Below are positions 23,777-35,229 of a stretch of DNA of 64,000 nucleotides, piece after piece. Every line of letters begins with the position of its first letter. The stretch's first letter is position 1. The DNA lies in assembly GCA_964019135.1 (NCBI GenBank), contig OZ025258.1, positions 32,792,186-32,856,185 on the forward strand, read 5' to 3'. The position numbers and the translations under genes were made by a program. The stretch comes from Arenicola marina. Taxonomy: Eukaryota > Annelida > Polychaeta > Arenicolidae. The notes under the pieces are model-generated. The model was not told where the DNA came from. It saw only the letters and a program-made list of their open reading frames with translations, and made no database searches.

Positions 23777-24687
23777 ATGTACTCCGTCCTCGCAATGCAT
23801 GTTTTGTGCGTAAGCTATGTGGTGTCGTTGGTAATTGTGTTGTTTGTTAATTGTTTTTAGCAACTCCCAATTTACTGAAAGTAATAGTTACACGGTCTAC
23901 ATCCCTCGTATATAGGATATGTAAACCTACGCGAGACTTACAATACACTGCGGTTGTGGCGTTTTGTAACCGCGATTTGCCATGGTATATGACCATCGTA
24001 TACCTTGATAAATGACCATGCTGTACGATGATAAATGACCATGCTATTACCATGGCTCATCGTGGTAGTTTGCCAATAGTAATATGAATAGTACTAAGTT
24101 GTAACTTGAATGAAAATTTAATATATTCTGTGAAACATTAATATTAGCAATGTGACATATTGCACTAGTTCTCCAAACCAGAAGCAGTTTAGTACAAGAT
24201 GTCTGTGCGTGCACAGTTACAGCATATATATACGCTATGTGGGTTGTTTCGTACAAACGGTATGAGCAAGTACGCTTGCTGAACCGCAATTGTCAGCGTA
24301 ATTTTGGACATGTATTCAAAAGAAAGCAAAGCATTTACGTAATTAGTAGAGTAGAATTAAGTAATCTTATGCTGATTTTCCCTCATTGAATAATACCTTG
24401 GTGCATATATAAACCATAGATATATACATGTTACACTTAATTTATTTATACTCATATCACGTATTAACAATATATGGGAATAACAGTAATGCAAATGGCT
24501 AAGTTAAGCCCACTATTTTGATCATCAAGACGAACTGGATGAAACGGCAGACGATTTTCTGCAACAGATAACGTAATGAAATGCCCCATAAACATAGTGT
24601 ATTACGTAAAGCATTGAACGATACAGGTATATGTAATAATGATGTTTCCATAGTCAATTCGAGTCGAGTGGAATTGTGCAACAGTTT
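23777..24687. other. Mostly unique DNA with a short degenerate repeat
   Basis: No gene recognised. Around 23980-24055 there are three or four imperfect copies of a segment containing ataaatgaccatgct, next to ccatggta motifs like those in the 24-bp array that follows. The rest is AT-rich. Confidence 0.5.
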
Positions 24688-25141
24688 ACCATGTAAATAT
24701 ACCACAGTATACATTGGTAAATATACCACAGTTTACCATGGTAAATATGCCACAGTTTACCATCGTAAATATACCACAGTTTACCATGGTAAATATACCA
24801 CAGTTTACCATGGTAAATATACCGCAGTTTACATTGGAAAATATACCAGGTTACATTGATAACAGTTTACATTGGTAAATATACCACAGTTTACATTGGT
24901 ATATATACCACAGTTTAGATTAATACCATAGTGTTTCATGGAACAATATACCACAGTTTAACATGATAATTGTAGCACAGTTTGCCATGGTAATTGTAGC
25001 ACAGGTTGCCATGATAATTGTAGCACAGTTTGCCATGGTAATTGTAGCATACTTTGCCATGGTAATTGTAGCACAGTTTGCCATGGTAATTGTAGCACAG
25101 TTTGCCATGGTAATTGTAGCACAGTTTGCCATGGTAATTTG
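24688..25141. repeat. 24-bp minisatellite array, two subfamilies
   Basis: The left half (24688-24955) is built from ccatggtaaatataccacag + ttta, with ccatcg and cattgg variants. The right half (24955-25141, about 8 copies) is built from ccatggtaattgtagcacag + tttg. The shared skeleton ccatggtaa...cacagttt shows common origin with a sharp switch of subfamily. The core ccatgg is palindromic. Confidence 0.93.
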
Positions 25142-28100
25142 CATTATCCGTGACCACGATCTATCAGTAAATGTATCAGATATGGCAACAGCAGAATGAA
25201 CTTTTATTGGACAATATCTTTCACAATATTGTCTTCTGGTATTTATAATGCAGTTATTTCTCTAAAGAGGAAGCCCTTTTTCGGTGCCAACCCCTGCTGA
25301 GAACCCCCAATGACCTTTGTGCACCTCTTCATTTCCAAGGTATCATACCAATCACACTAGTATCGAGGAGAGAGATGCGTCCAGAGGGCTCCGTGATATT
25401 GGAGATTAGAAAGCTAGACCTACAGAAAGATGGCATTTGATAGGGTACTGCATCCCAGGTAACCATATCGTGTGGCACGTTTCGTGGCACCCACGTTACA
25501 TCGCAAGGTAACCACGATGTTGTATGGCAGTTTGAACATTGCTACTAAGTTGCGAAATAACCAGCAAACACGCCGTCTATGCCTCATCCATACCACTTTC
25601 GGCTGCGTTAAATTTATATAATTGCCCGTTATTCTCGTTATATCGTTATTGATTCTAGAATATCCATATATGCCACGCTTCGCGTGAAAAAGACAGCAGT
25701 GAGTACAGCGTGCTCAGATAAGACACATTTTTATTCGTTTAAAGATCCCTACGACTCTCGATCCCTGTGGACTGTCTTTCTTCCAGGCCGCATTATACCA
25801 AAACTCACACGAGTGGCAATAATTCGATAGGCAAGAAATCCTTATAAATCACATCGCTAAGGAGTACCAAGCGTAGAGCCGCAGTACGCATGCGCGAATT
25901 TGAAATACAGCTGGCGCAATTCGCGGTACACAAATGCACCTGAACATTTTACAAATTAATCCAAAACAGTCCGTGAGGCATGTCTTGAAACTAGTTTATT
26001 ATACGAAAATTATATATGAAAGCTCAATGTGAGTTTATTATGCGAAAATAATTCGTTTACATTCGTTTGCCACGTGGTCAGCACGTGGTTGGTTGTCTGC
26101 TGTGTATTTAAACATACATCGTACAACGAATGTTTAAATACACAGCAAAAACTATTATAATCGTTGCCATCGTTTTAAGAACCGTATAACTGGGACGTAT
26201 GACGTTGATATGGACATGTCTAATTCATGCCCTGTGGTAACCACATGGCAGTTCATCACTTCCCCAAAACACCCCATTTCGGTACGTGGCTGCAACGTAA
26301 TGTGATAGCAAGGTTATACCCTCAATTAGTTCAATATAGCCCCAAATACCTCAATTCAACCGGGCACAACATCCGGTGATAGTAGAGCCCGAGTCACGTT
26401 ATAACCGCCTCATTTAAAATGATCGCCTTTTCACCGAAATATGTCATCTTGAAGACTTCTACCAGATTATCTGCGGCATAGCGAGCTATAACTCTGTACA
26501 GTCACTGCGGGATTTGATCGAGACCTCACGAGACAGTAATTACTTATATGCTCCAGCATGAACGGCCTGTACGTGCTACCTACCTTCCGGTTGTTTAATT
26601 GCCTTCACTCACTTCACACACCAAATCGGCTAAATCTATCATTGGATGCATAACTATCCACTGTTCTGTGCATATCTGAATTATAACCATCAGAGTAGAT
26701 TTATATAATATATGAGAGGTTAGGCAGTTGATAAACCAGAATGCGGTTGTCTCACTGGTGACTGTCAGTGTCAGGTGATCGTATGTGCTGCTCGGGTTTT
26801 TCCATGTCGTATGACGTAATAATAATCATGACTCACATGTTTTCGAGTCATTTTTTTTCTGCTTTGGTCTAGGCATTTCTAACTATAAAATAATAATAAT
26901 GAGAGATAAGACATTGATCTCTTCATGAGGAATGCGGTTCGTTCGATCAGACCTTTGAATGCGACGTATTTCGAGGATAATCATAGTTTACCTTTCTGCG
27001 ACACACGGATCGAGCAACTGTTCTCGCCTGATCAGTCCATATAAGGAGCGTTCCAACGTAACCATAGATACCGCGCGCAGACATTAGTTTCATGATAACA
27101 TACTTCATAATGCGACGAGAAACCCCACAAACTATATCAGCACATCAGCCGTGATGCCGTCACGTCGAGAGTCTAGTGGGTCTTCAATCGACATTGTGGT
27201 TAAAATGATCCCTGATTACCAATATAACGAAATGAAACGATGATAATATTACTTTGATTTTGTAAACTGACTAATGGAGGCTCGAGAAATACAACTGGAC
27301 GCTGTCTAACGGGGAAAATTCTGCCTTAGCATTTGTATCAGGGGTTGACAGCCCGCCTGACATTGACATCAAACAGCCGCATTCGAATTTATCAACTGTC
27401 TAACCACTCATATATTACATAAACCAATTTCGATGGTTCTAACTCTGATACACGCATTGAATTCGGTGGTTCGTTTTGCATCTAGGGGTATCTTTTTCAG
27501 ATATCGCTCTTTCAAAACACGGTGCTTAAAACACGGAGTAAATTGGTGCTTACAGTACGCAAGGACGGTTTTATTTCCATTCCGGCCAAAGATTTATATT
27601 ATTATCTAGAAAGCACACCTAATATAATATATTACATTCCTGTCGTTTTTCAAGATCCACTTTGCCCCCGGCCGACAGCGGTATCGGCGAAGGAACGGAG
27701 ATCGTCCAAAGGAATTGGTTTACACCCCTGCTAAAACGTTCATACTGTTACAAAGACGATATCTTCTTTTGTTTTTCACACAGGCAAGTTAAGTTGTACT
27801 GAATTCGATGCATCTTTCGTGTGGCAAACGTGTCTGTCCCGGGACACCACAGAACACTGTCGCGGCGCTGCTACTTATAACAAAGCATCGCGAAGCACAC
27901 AGACTGATGACGTGTACCACTTAGTTGTAATCCTGGGGTTAATTGATATCACGGGCAAGGCTAAGATACTTCATTTGGCAGTCTGGCATGCGTAGAATAT
28001 AGACAAAAGAATTTTTTGATGATTCAAGGACTGATTCTTGTTTGTATTTTGAACTCTTTAGGTTTGGCGGGAAAGAGCTTGATATGCAACATTAAGTATG

Positions 28101-28625
28101 TAAAGTAGAAATATCACGCTTTTATGAACCGTTTCTGATTTCATGTTGTCAGTGAAGTAACTGTCTGTTCGTACTCATCATATCGGACGATTCCCGAGGC
28201 AGTCGCAAACCAGGATAAGTTCTGTTGTGCATACGATACCAAGTTCTAGCAGGCCTACTTCTCTTTGCATCAATGAACAGAACTGGACGCAGTATCATCG
28301 TGCTTACAACATATTTATTCCACAGGACTCGAGCAATACAAATGGTCTTCGTCTTGTCCGCCAGAGGTCGCCGCAGGTGTCGTCACCACTGGTTTACCAG
28401 TCGTTTCTATAACCAAACACTTCACCGGGTCATGTATCGCTATTTATTGACTTAAGTTATATAGTTTTAGACGAACAATTCCGGTAGAGCCTTAGTCGCT
28501 GTTCCGAAATACAACGTTGGTTATGGTTTAGTTGACTTAATACTACAGTCGTTTTCTGTAATTTGCGATAGCCGTGAAAAAGCTGTCGAAGATTTATTTC
28601 TATCTGTGGTGCTCACCCGCAGCAA
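25142..28625. other. Unique DNA, no recognised gene
   Basis: About 3.5 kb without a supported coding exon. Open frames such as 27522-27734 (+) and 28225-28455 (+) are short and carry no motif I know. The stretch contains a perfect 18-bp inverted repeat at 26098-26147 and a local direct repeat (agtttattat-cgaaaat) near 25993-26050. Confidence 0.5.
26098..26147. repeat. Perfect 18-bp inverted repeat (stem-loop)
   Basis: The left arm tgctgtgtatttaaacat (26098-26115) and the right arm atgtttaaatacacagca (26130-26147) are exact reverse complements around a 14-nt loop. It could be the relic of a small foldback element or a cruciform-forming site. No target duplication or transposon end is evident nearby. 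Confidence 0.8.
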
Positions 28626-29150
28626 TCAACGCCCAGGCCTGCGTGATACGTGGCTGTGTAACTGATCCACAAGGATGTCCATCTGGATGAGGTCCTCTCT
28701 GTTGTCTCTCGGGGTTGAAGCTGCAATGAGAAACCCGCACCCACCCACCCACCTACAGTTCTGTGGCCAGAGGGAACGATAGGTATCAGTGGATCGCTTC
28801 GCATATCTCAGTCAGGGATAGAATGAGGAAGGTGACTCCACTCACCTGCTCCGTGGAGCGTGGCTCCGCACTTACCGTGAAGGCATAGAACCCACTTCGC
28901 AGACCGGCAGCAGCGGTCCGCAGAAACTAGACATCACGGAATGAGGGTTACCTACCCGCCACGCCCCACTGGATTCACCACACGGCACCGCCCCCCCCCC
29001 CCACCACCAACCAACCCACCCCCTCGCTTAGTCCCCACACAGCACCTGAGCCTCCTGGCGTCCCGTCCGGTCCCTCGGGAATGAGGTCCACGGCAGGGGG
29101 CGTGGTCGGCTCCGGGGGTTCCACCTCAGTTGGCTCCGGCGTGGGCCCCA
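28626..29150 (-). CDS. Putative 3' exons of a gene with a Pro/Thr/Glu-rich stalk (possibly the 3' part of Ly6 gene L2)
   Basis: Three minus-strand candidate exons join in one frame, all in phase 1. 29150-29046 (after ttgtacag) encodes a P/T/E-rich segment including GPTPEPTEVEPPEPTTPP. 28926-28876 (weak acceptor tctag, strong donor GTAAGT) encodes VSADRCCRSAKWVLCLH. 28720-28626 (after ctcattgcag) encodes STPRDNREDLIQMDILVDQL and a basic tail, then TGA. The stalk-like composition and phase 1 entry would fit a continuation of an LU exon 3, which in this cluster always ends in phase 1. That LU part would lie in the gap or further upstream. The donor after the first exon (GTGCTG) and the acceptor of the second are weak, so the model may be wrong. 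Confidence 0.35.
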
Positions 29151-29164
29151 CTGTACAAGCTGCG

Positions 29165-29700
29165 GCGGTAGTCAGACAACCTCTATTAATTACATTGCTC
29201 CCCAGATACAGCCTTAGATCTTACTGTCACAGACACCACTATTAATAACATTGCTCCCTAGATATAGCCCGAGATCTTACCGTCACTGACACCACTATTA
29301 AAAACATTCCTCCCTAGATATAGCCCCAGATCTTACCGTCACTGACACCACTATAATAACATTGCTCCCCAGATATAGCCCAAGAAGTTACCGTCACTGA
29401 CACCACCTATTAATAACATTGCTCCCCAGATATAACCCCAGATCTTACCGTCGCTGACACCACTACTAATAACATTGCTCCCTAGATATAGCCCCAGATC
29501 TTACCGTCACTGACACCACTATAATAACATTGCTCCCCAGATATAGCCCAAGAAGTTACCGTCACTGACACCACCTATTAATAACATTGCTCCCCAGATA
29601 TAACCCCAGATCTTACCGTCGCTGACACCACTACTAATAACATTGCTCCCTAGATATAGCCCCAGATCTCACCGTCACTGACACCACTATTAAATACATT
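29165..29700. repeat. About 57-bp tandem repeat (about 9 copies)
   Basis: The unit contains ttgctccctagatatagccc, then cagatcttaccgtcactgac and accactattaataaca. A composite of three units of about 170 bp is itself repeated: the block with 'caagaagttaccg', then 'cgtcgctgac', then 'cactactaat' starts near 29350 and again near 29520. On the minus strand each unit shows GTGTCAGTGACG followed by GTAAGATC, which resembles a 5' splice site. Confidence 0.88.
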
Positions 29701-30069
29701 CGTATTACTTAAAGCTGTTTCATGCTGATCTACTTATTAATGTCCTTTAGCTCAGATATTTGAGGATTTTATTCCTGACATTATAATCTCTATGAATATG
29801 TCTTGTCCATGCACCCGAAAATCATCAGTCGTGATCGGGGCATGCACTGCCGTCAATCCTATTAGGTGTTCACCCATGTGCCAACTCGGAGGCTCCGAAA
29901 CCTTCGACAGTGTGTGAACGCAATCACCAGGCTGATCGCACTAACAAACTACAGATAACGGGCTGTATTTATAGGAATGGTGTTAAACAAATTATGCACG
30001 TAAGACGAGCTCTCTTGTAGTCTCTCACACTCCTGGCGGCGATATTCTAAGTATTGTCACTTGGGGTTT
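29701..30069. other. Unique DNA left of the assembly gap
   Basis: No Ly6 exon or other coding signal recognised on either strand. Confidence 0.45.
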
Positions 30070-30269
30070 NNNNNNNNNNNNNNNNNNNNNNNNNNNNNNN
30101 NNNNNNNNNNNNNNNNNNNNNNNNNNNNNNNNNNNNNNNNNNNNNNNNNNNNNNNNNNNNNNNNNNNNNNNNNNNNNNNNNNNNNNNNNNNNNNNNNNNN
30201 NNNNNNNNNNNNNNNNNNNNNNNNNNNNNNNNNNNNNNNNNNNNNNNNNNNNNNNNNNNNNNNNNNNNN
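30070..30269. other. Assembly gap (200 N)
   Basis: Exactly 200 N, a typical placeholder length, so the true size is unknown. It falls within Ly6 gene L2, between its signal-peptide exon on the right and whatever lies to the left. Confidence 0.99.
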
Positions 30270-30334
30270 TGAAGAATGCGTCTGTGTGGCAGGGACTTTG
30301 CAACGCGACAAGTCCGTAATTAAGTGTGACTCAC

Positions 30335-30407
30335 CAGGCGGCTTTTGTGGGCAAGCTGTAAAGCAAAAGAAAGAATGACATCTAAACAAAGTCAGAAAAA
30401 ATGACAT
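30335..30407 (-). CDS. L2: signal-peptide exon of a Ly6 gene, cut by the gap
   Basis: Minus-strand exon from ATG (30407) to the donor GTGAGT just below 30335, phase 1. It encodes MSFFLTLFRCHSFFCFTA followed by CPQKPPG. The ending matches the same exon of L3 (DCPEKPPG) and L4 (DCPQQPPG), including the conserved Cys near the cleavage site. An in-frame ATG further upstream (30452) would lengthen it by 15 residues. LU exons 2 and 3 are not visible; they must lie in the gap or have been lost. The start of the L3 last-exon region follows after about 150 nt, without the 43-bp minisatellite found at the corresponding place between the other copies. Confidence 0.6.
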
Positions 30408-30561
30408 ATGAACAAAGTCAGTAACAATGACATATAAACAGCGTGATACCATTGCCAGCTTAGGGTAGGCATTCGGTTGTGAAACATCACCGCAGCTCTA
30501 AACAGATATATCGAACTGTACATGACTGCAGAGAGAAGAAGGTCCTCGTGTGTCTTGTATT

Positions 30562-32052
30562 TCAGTCACTATGTATGAGCACGTTACAACAATGCCCATG
30601 CAGAAACATGATCAGCAGGACCGGGGCCAGTAAGTTATAGACAATTCCACGCTCATGTGTTAATTCGAAGGCGTTATTATTGAGAACTCTTGTAAAGAAC
30701 GGGTCCATGGGCTGTATTCATAACTGCCACTTAGGCTACGCCACTAGAGTTAACGCTAAGTGGAAGATTTGCCGAGCAATTATCCTGTTTAAAATACATA
30801 AGTAGTCACTCAAGAAGGAGACTTTCTGAATTCAGGAAGTGCAAAAATTATATTAAAGACGATATCTTAATCATGAACAACACCACAACGAGCTGGTCAG
30901 GCTAAGACGAAAATGGACTTTTACTGCGTAACTTAAGAGGAGATTATGAACACGGCCTGAGCATTGTCTGTGCCCTGCAGGAACTCACCGATCACGGTGT
31001 CGATGTACTGTGCGGTGTTGTCGTTACAGCCCTCGCTGTCGCAATAGTAAGCACACTTCGACGTGTCGCCATTTTCGCAGTCGCCATTGTCCAGCGCTGG
31101 GGCAACGGAGGACCCCACACATCCCTTCTTTATCAAACTTGTGCTGAAATACATGTCAAAATATTCGCCAACTTTCCCATCGCCAAGTGAATCTGGATCT
31201 AAGACGTAACATGACACTACGAGAAAACTGTCCGAACATCAACATTTTCACAAATTATTCTACTAAACTTACTGCTACCAACAAGGACCAAATCCGTACA
31301 TATTTCCTGTCATGACGTATTTGAACAGCTGCTAATCGATTTGTATGCTAACAATGATGTTCGGAGAGTCTTCGTGGCGACTATAGGCGACCATCACTCA
31401 AACAATCGTCGACATGGGCACGTAAGTGGGTCATGCAATTAAGTCACCTTAATTGTTGCACATGGCAGTTGGGATGAAACGTGCGGGTTAATGAGCCTGG
31501 CCTGGTTTGCTGGCGCTTACCCTCCACTTTGGCATCGGATGCTGGTCCGACACACTTGGCTGGGGTTGCACTGCTCCAACGGACCCTGGTCACAGGTGGC
31601 CTCGTCCGGGGCGTCTTTGCACGATCGACACTTAATGCCTGAAAAAATCGTAACCACATGTCGGCGCTCAGCTCTTTTTCCGGTGTTTAGTTTATGGTAT
31701 TACATTAAAGTAAGATAGAAGAGATATATAACAAGAGGTAATTGTCTCACATTGAGTGGGTGAGGTGGGGTGGCGGGGTGGACATGTTATTAGGAGGCGA
31801 TTCTCGCTTAAGTAAATAATAGAGGATGACAGCAATATTGTGAATTGTAATCATTCTACTTGAAGAATGTAAGTTTTTGATTAATGCATCTGTCTGGCAG
31901 GGACTTTGTTCCGTAATAACGTATGACTCACCAGGCGGTTTCTCAGGGCAATCTGCAAAGCCAAAAAAAAATGACATATAAATAAGGTCAGAAACAATGA
32001 GAACGACGGTGACACTTACAAACAATAATATTACTGTGTGAAACACTGCCAT
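30562..32052 (-). CDS. L3: Ly6/LU domain protein, four exons, apparently intact
   Basis: Exons on the minus strand are 32052-31932, 31638-31521, 31143-30989 and 30686-30562; phases 1, 2, 1; 519 nt, 172 residues plus TGA. Exon 1 encodes a long hydrophobic leader (MAVFHTVILLF...) ending DCPEKPPG. A shorter start within it (MSFFFGFA) is also possible. Exon 2 begins IKCRSCKDAPDEATC and ends RCQSG. Exon 3 runs TSLIKKGCVGSS to SKCAYYCDSEGCNDN, with the family's C-x4-C-N. With the exon 1 Cys, the mature part has 12 cysteines. Exon 4 has Asn-rich sequence and a hydrophobic run LLAPVLLIMFL, then HGHCC and stops soon after, which looks like a GPI-anchor signal. The acceptor of exon 4 (ctttacaagag) is not ideal, but the reading frame is kept in L4 and L5. 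It is the first full gene of the tandem group, with near-identical introns to L4. Confidence 0.8.
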
Positions 32053-32165
32053 CTTTAATACACCGAAGACTGCATTGATAGTATGTAGTGCTGCGTTCAA
32101 CATTGTTGAGAGAACTAGAATATCCTGGGAAGGCGGCAAAAAGTATCGTTTTTCACACCGATACA

Positions 32166-32173
32166 TATTTATA
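32166..32173 (-). promoter_or_regulatory. TATA box of L3
   Basis: The minus strand reads gcgcTATAAATAtgtat, about 114 nt upstream of the L3 ATG. The same position in the L4 copy (35158-35165) reads TACAAATA. Confidence 0.5.
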
Positions 32174-32231
32174 GCGCTACAACGAATCATTGTACCTCCA
32201 TATCTTAGTAGCGGTGAAGCCCTACTCACGC

Positions 32232-33350
32232 TCAAAATGCTTGGCGGCTATGAGACTGACAGGTGGGAGGTAACTCACAGAGCATGACGGCTATGAGACT
32301 GACAGGTGGGAGGTAACTCACAGAGCATGGCGGCGATAAGACTGACAGGTGGGAGGTAACTCCCAGAGCATGGCGGCTATGAGGCTGACAGGCGGAAGGT
32401 AATTCACAGAGCATGGCGGCTATGAGGCTGACAGGTGGGAGGTAACACACAGAGCATGGTGGCTAAAGGACTGACAAGCGGGAGGCAACACACCGAGCAT
32501 GGCGGCTATGAGACTGACAGGTGGGAGGTAACTCACAGAGCATGACGGCTATGAGGCTGACAGGTGAGAGGTAACTCACAGAGCATGGCGGCTATGAGAC
32601 TGACAGGTGGGAGGTAACTCACAGAGCATGACGGCTATGAGACTGACAGATGGGAGGCAACTCACAGAGCATGGCGGCGATAAGACTGACAGGTGGGAGG
32701 TAACTCCCAGAGCATGGCGGCTATGAGGCTGACAGGTGGAAGGTAACTCACAGAGCATGGCGGCTATGAGGCTGACAGGTGGGAGGTAACACACAGAGCA
32801 TGGCGGCTAAAGGACTGACAAGCGGGAGGCAACACACCGAGCATGGCGGCTATGAGACTGACAGGTGGGAGGTAACTCACAGAGCATGACGGCTATGAGA
32901 CTGACAGATAGGAGGCAACTCACAGAGCATGGCGGCGATAAGACTGACAGGTGGGAGGTAACTCCCAGAGCATGGCGGCTATGAGGCTGACAGGTGGAAG
33001 GTAACTCGGAGCATGGCGGCTATGAGACTGACAGGTGGGAGGTAACTCAGAGCATGGCGGCTATGAGGCTGACAGGTGAGAGATAACGCACAGAGCATGG
33101 CGGCTATGAGGCTAACAGGTGGAAGGTAACTCAGAGCATGGCGGCTATGAGACTGACAGGTGGGAGATAACTCAGAGCATGGCAGCTATGAGACTGACAG
33201 GCGCGAGGTAACTCACAGAGCATGGCGGCTATGAGACTGACAGGTGGGAGGTAACTCAGAGCATGGCAGCTATGAGACTGGCAGGCGCGAGGTGACTCAC
33301 AGAGCATGGCGGCTATGAGGCTGACAGGTGGGAGGTAACGCACAGAGCTG
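32232..33350. repeat. 43-bp minisatellite between L3 and L4 (about 26 copies), derived from a Ly6 splice-donor junction
   Basis: The unit on + is catggcggctatgagactga + caggtgggaggtaactcacagag, with variants acggctatg, ggcgataag, gaggctgac, cccagag and shortened cagagcatg. Parts of the array are duplicated as blocks (32232-32560 resembles 32580-32930). On the minus strand each unit reads CTCATAGCCGCCATGCTCT then GTGAGTTACC. Gene L6 reads CTCATCGAAGCCACGCTCT then GTGAGTTACC at its exon 3 end and intron start (38908-38955). The repeat therefore carries a copied exon end plus donor site. It sits between the L3 promoter and the L4 last exon. Confidence 0.93.
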
Positions 33351-33462
33351 GTAGGAAAGCTGACTACATACATCGGCTCTACTTAGCGGCGTCATGAGGC
33401 CTTCGGCGTGATACCATTGCCAGCTTAGGGTAGGCATTCGGTTGTGAAACATCACCACAGCT

Positions 33463-35045
33463 CTAAACAGATATATCTAGAAGGCGACCTGTACATGACT
33501 GCAGAGGGAAGAAGGCGCGCGTGTGTCTTGTATTTCGGTCACTATGTATGAGCACGTTGCAACAATGCCCATGCAGAAACATGATCAGCAGGACCGGGGC
33601 CAGTAAGTTAAAGAGAATTCCACGCTCATGTGCTAATTCAAAGGCGTTATTATTGAGGGCAACTCTTGTAACGAACGGGTCCAGGGGCTGTATTCATAAT
33701 CGCCACTTAAGCTACATCACTAGACTTAGCGCTAAGTGGAAGATTTGTCGAGCAATTATCGTGTTCAAAATACATAAGTAGTCACCCAAGAAGGAGATTT
33801 TCTGAATTCAGAAGTGCTCAAATTATATTAAAGAAGATTTCTTAATCATGAACACCACAACAAGCTGGTGAGGCGAAGACGAAAATGGACTTTTCGTGCG
33901 TAACTTACGAGGGAATTATGAATACGGCCTGACCATTTTCTGTGCTCTGGAGCAACTCACCGATCACGGTGTCGATGTACTGTGCGGTGTTGTCGTTACA
34001 GCCCTCGCTGTCGCAATAGTAAGCACACTTCGACGTGTCACCATTTTCGCAGTCGGCTTTGTCCAGCGCTGGGGCAACGGAGGACCCCACACATCCCTTC
34101 TTTATCAAACTTGTGCTGAAATACATGTCAAAATATTCGCCGACTTTCCCATCGCCAAGTGAATCTGGATCTAAGACGTAACATGACACTACGAGAAAAC
34201 TGTCCGAACATCAACATTTTCACAAATTATTCTACTAAACTTACTGCTACCAACAAGGACCAAATCCGTACATATTTCCTGTCATGACGTATTTGAACAG
34301 CTGCTAATCGATTTGTATGCTAACAATGCAGGACCCGATGTTCGGAGAGTCTTCGTGGCGACTATAGGCGACCATCACTCAAACAATCGTCGACATGGGC
34401 ACGTAAGTGGGTCATGCAATTAAGTCACCTTAATTGTTGCACATGGCAGTTGGGATGAAACGTGCGGGTTAATGAGCCTGGCCTGGTTTGCTGGCGCTTA
34501 CCCTCCACTTTGGCATCGGATGCTGGTCCGACACACTTGGCTGGGGTTGCACTGCTCCAACGGACCCTGGTCACAGGTGGCCTCGTCCGGGGCGTCTTTG
34601 CACGATCGACACTTAATGCCTGAAAAAAGCGTAACCACATGCCGGCGCTCAGCTCTTTTTCCGGTGTTTAGTTTATGGTATTACATTAAAGTAAGATAGA
34701 AGAGATATATAACAAGAGGTAATTGTCTCACATTGAGTTGGTGAGGTGGGGTGGCGGGGTGGACATGTTATTAGGAGGCGATTCTCGCTTAAGTAAATAA
34801 TAGAGGATGACAGCAATATTGTGAATTGTAATCATTCTACTTGAAAAATATAAGTTTTTGATTAATGCATCTGTCTGGCAGGGACTTTCCAACGCGATAG
34901 TTTCGTAATTACGTATGACTCACCAGGCGGTTGCTGAGGGCAATCTGCAAAGCAAAAGAAAAAAGGATATATAAACAAAGTCAGAAACAATGAGAACGAC
35001 TGTGACACTTACAAACAATAATATTGCTGTGTGAAACACTGCCAT
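33463..35045 (-). pseudogene. L4: Ly6/LU gene copy with damaged signal exon (probable recent pseudogene)
   Basis: Exons corresponding to L3 are 35045-34924, 34619-34502, 34115-33961 and 33662-33463. Exons 2-4 are intact in frame: IKCRSCKDAPDEATC, then TSLIKKGCVGSS to SKCAYYCDSEGCNDN, then an Asn-rich segment, LLAPVLLIMFL and a longer tail ending DISV-TAG. Exon 1 is 122 nt against 121 in L3; the extra base lies in its T-rich stretch. Translation from the conserved ATG (MAVFHTAILLF) therefore leaves the frame before the Cys-containing end, and the frame that reaches DCPQQPPG has no ATG. The TATA box seen in L3 is changed to TACAAATA. Introns and flanks are otherwise almost the same as L3, so the loss is recent. 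Expression from another start, or a sequencing error, remains possible. Confidence 0.6.
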
Positions 35046-35229
35046 CTTTAATACACCTCAGACTGCATTGATAGTATGTAGTGCTGCGTTCAACATTATT
35101 GAGAGAACTAGAATATCCTGGAAAGGCGGCAAAAAGTATCGTTTTTCACACCGATACATATTTGTAGCGCTATAAGGAATCATTGCACCTCCATATCTTA
35201 GTAGCGATGAAGCCCTACTCACACTCGAA

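Noticed and set aside
28980-29000. Poly-C runs here and near 39350, 42885, 44280 and 44785 as functional sites
   Set aside because: Homopolymer tracts without further context; likely simple slippage.
30025-30452. Open frames running through the N gap
   Set aside because: The N run has no information; only the signal exon at 30335-30407 is supported.
31444-31659. 71-codon minus frame (also at 34425-34640)
   Set aside because: It overlaps LU exon 2 in the wrong frame; the correct frame gives the Cys-patterned IKCRSC...RCQSG and fits the splice phases.
32232-33373. Minus frames of 70-80 codons (PPVSLIAAMLCELP type)
   Set aside because: They translate the 43-bp minisatellite. The coding look comes from its origin in a Ly6 exon end, not from a present gene.
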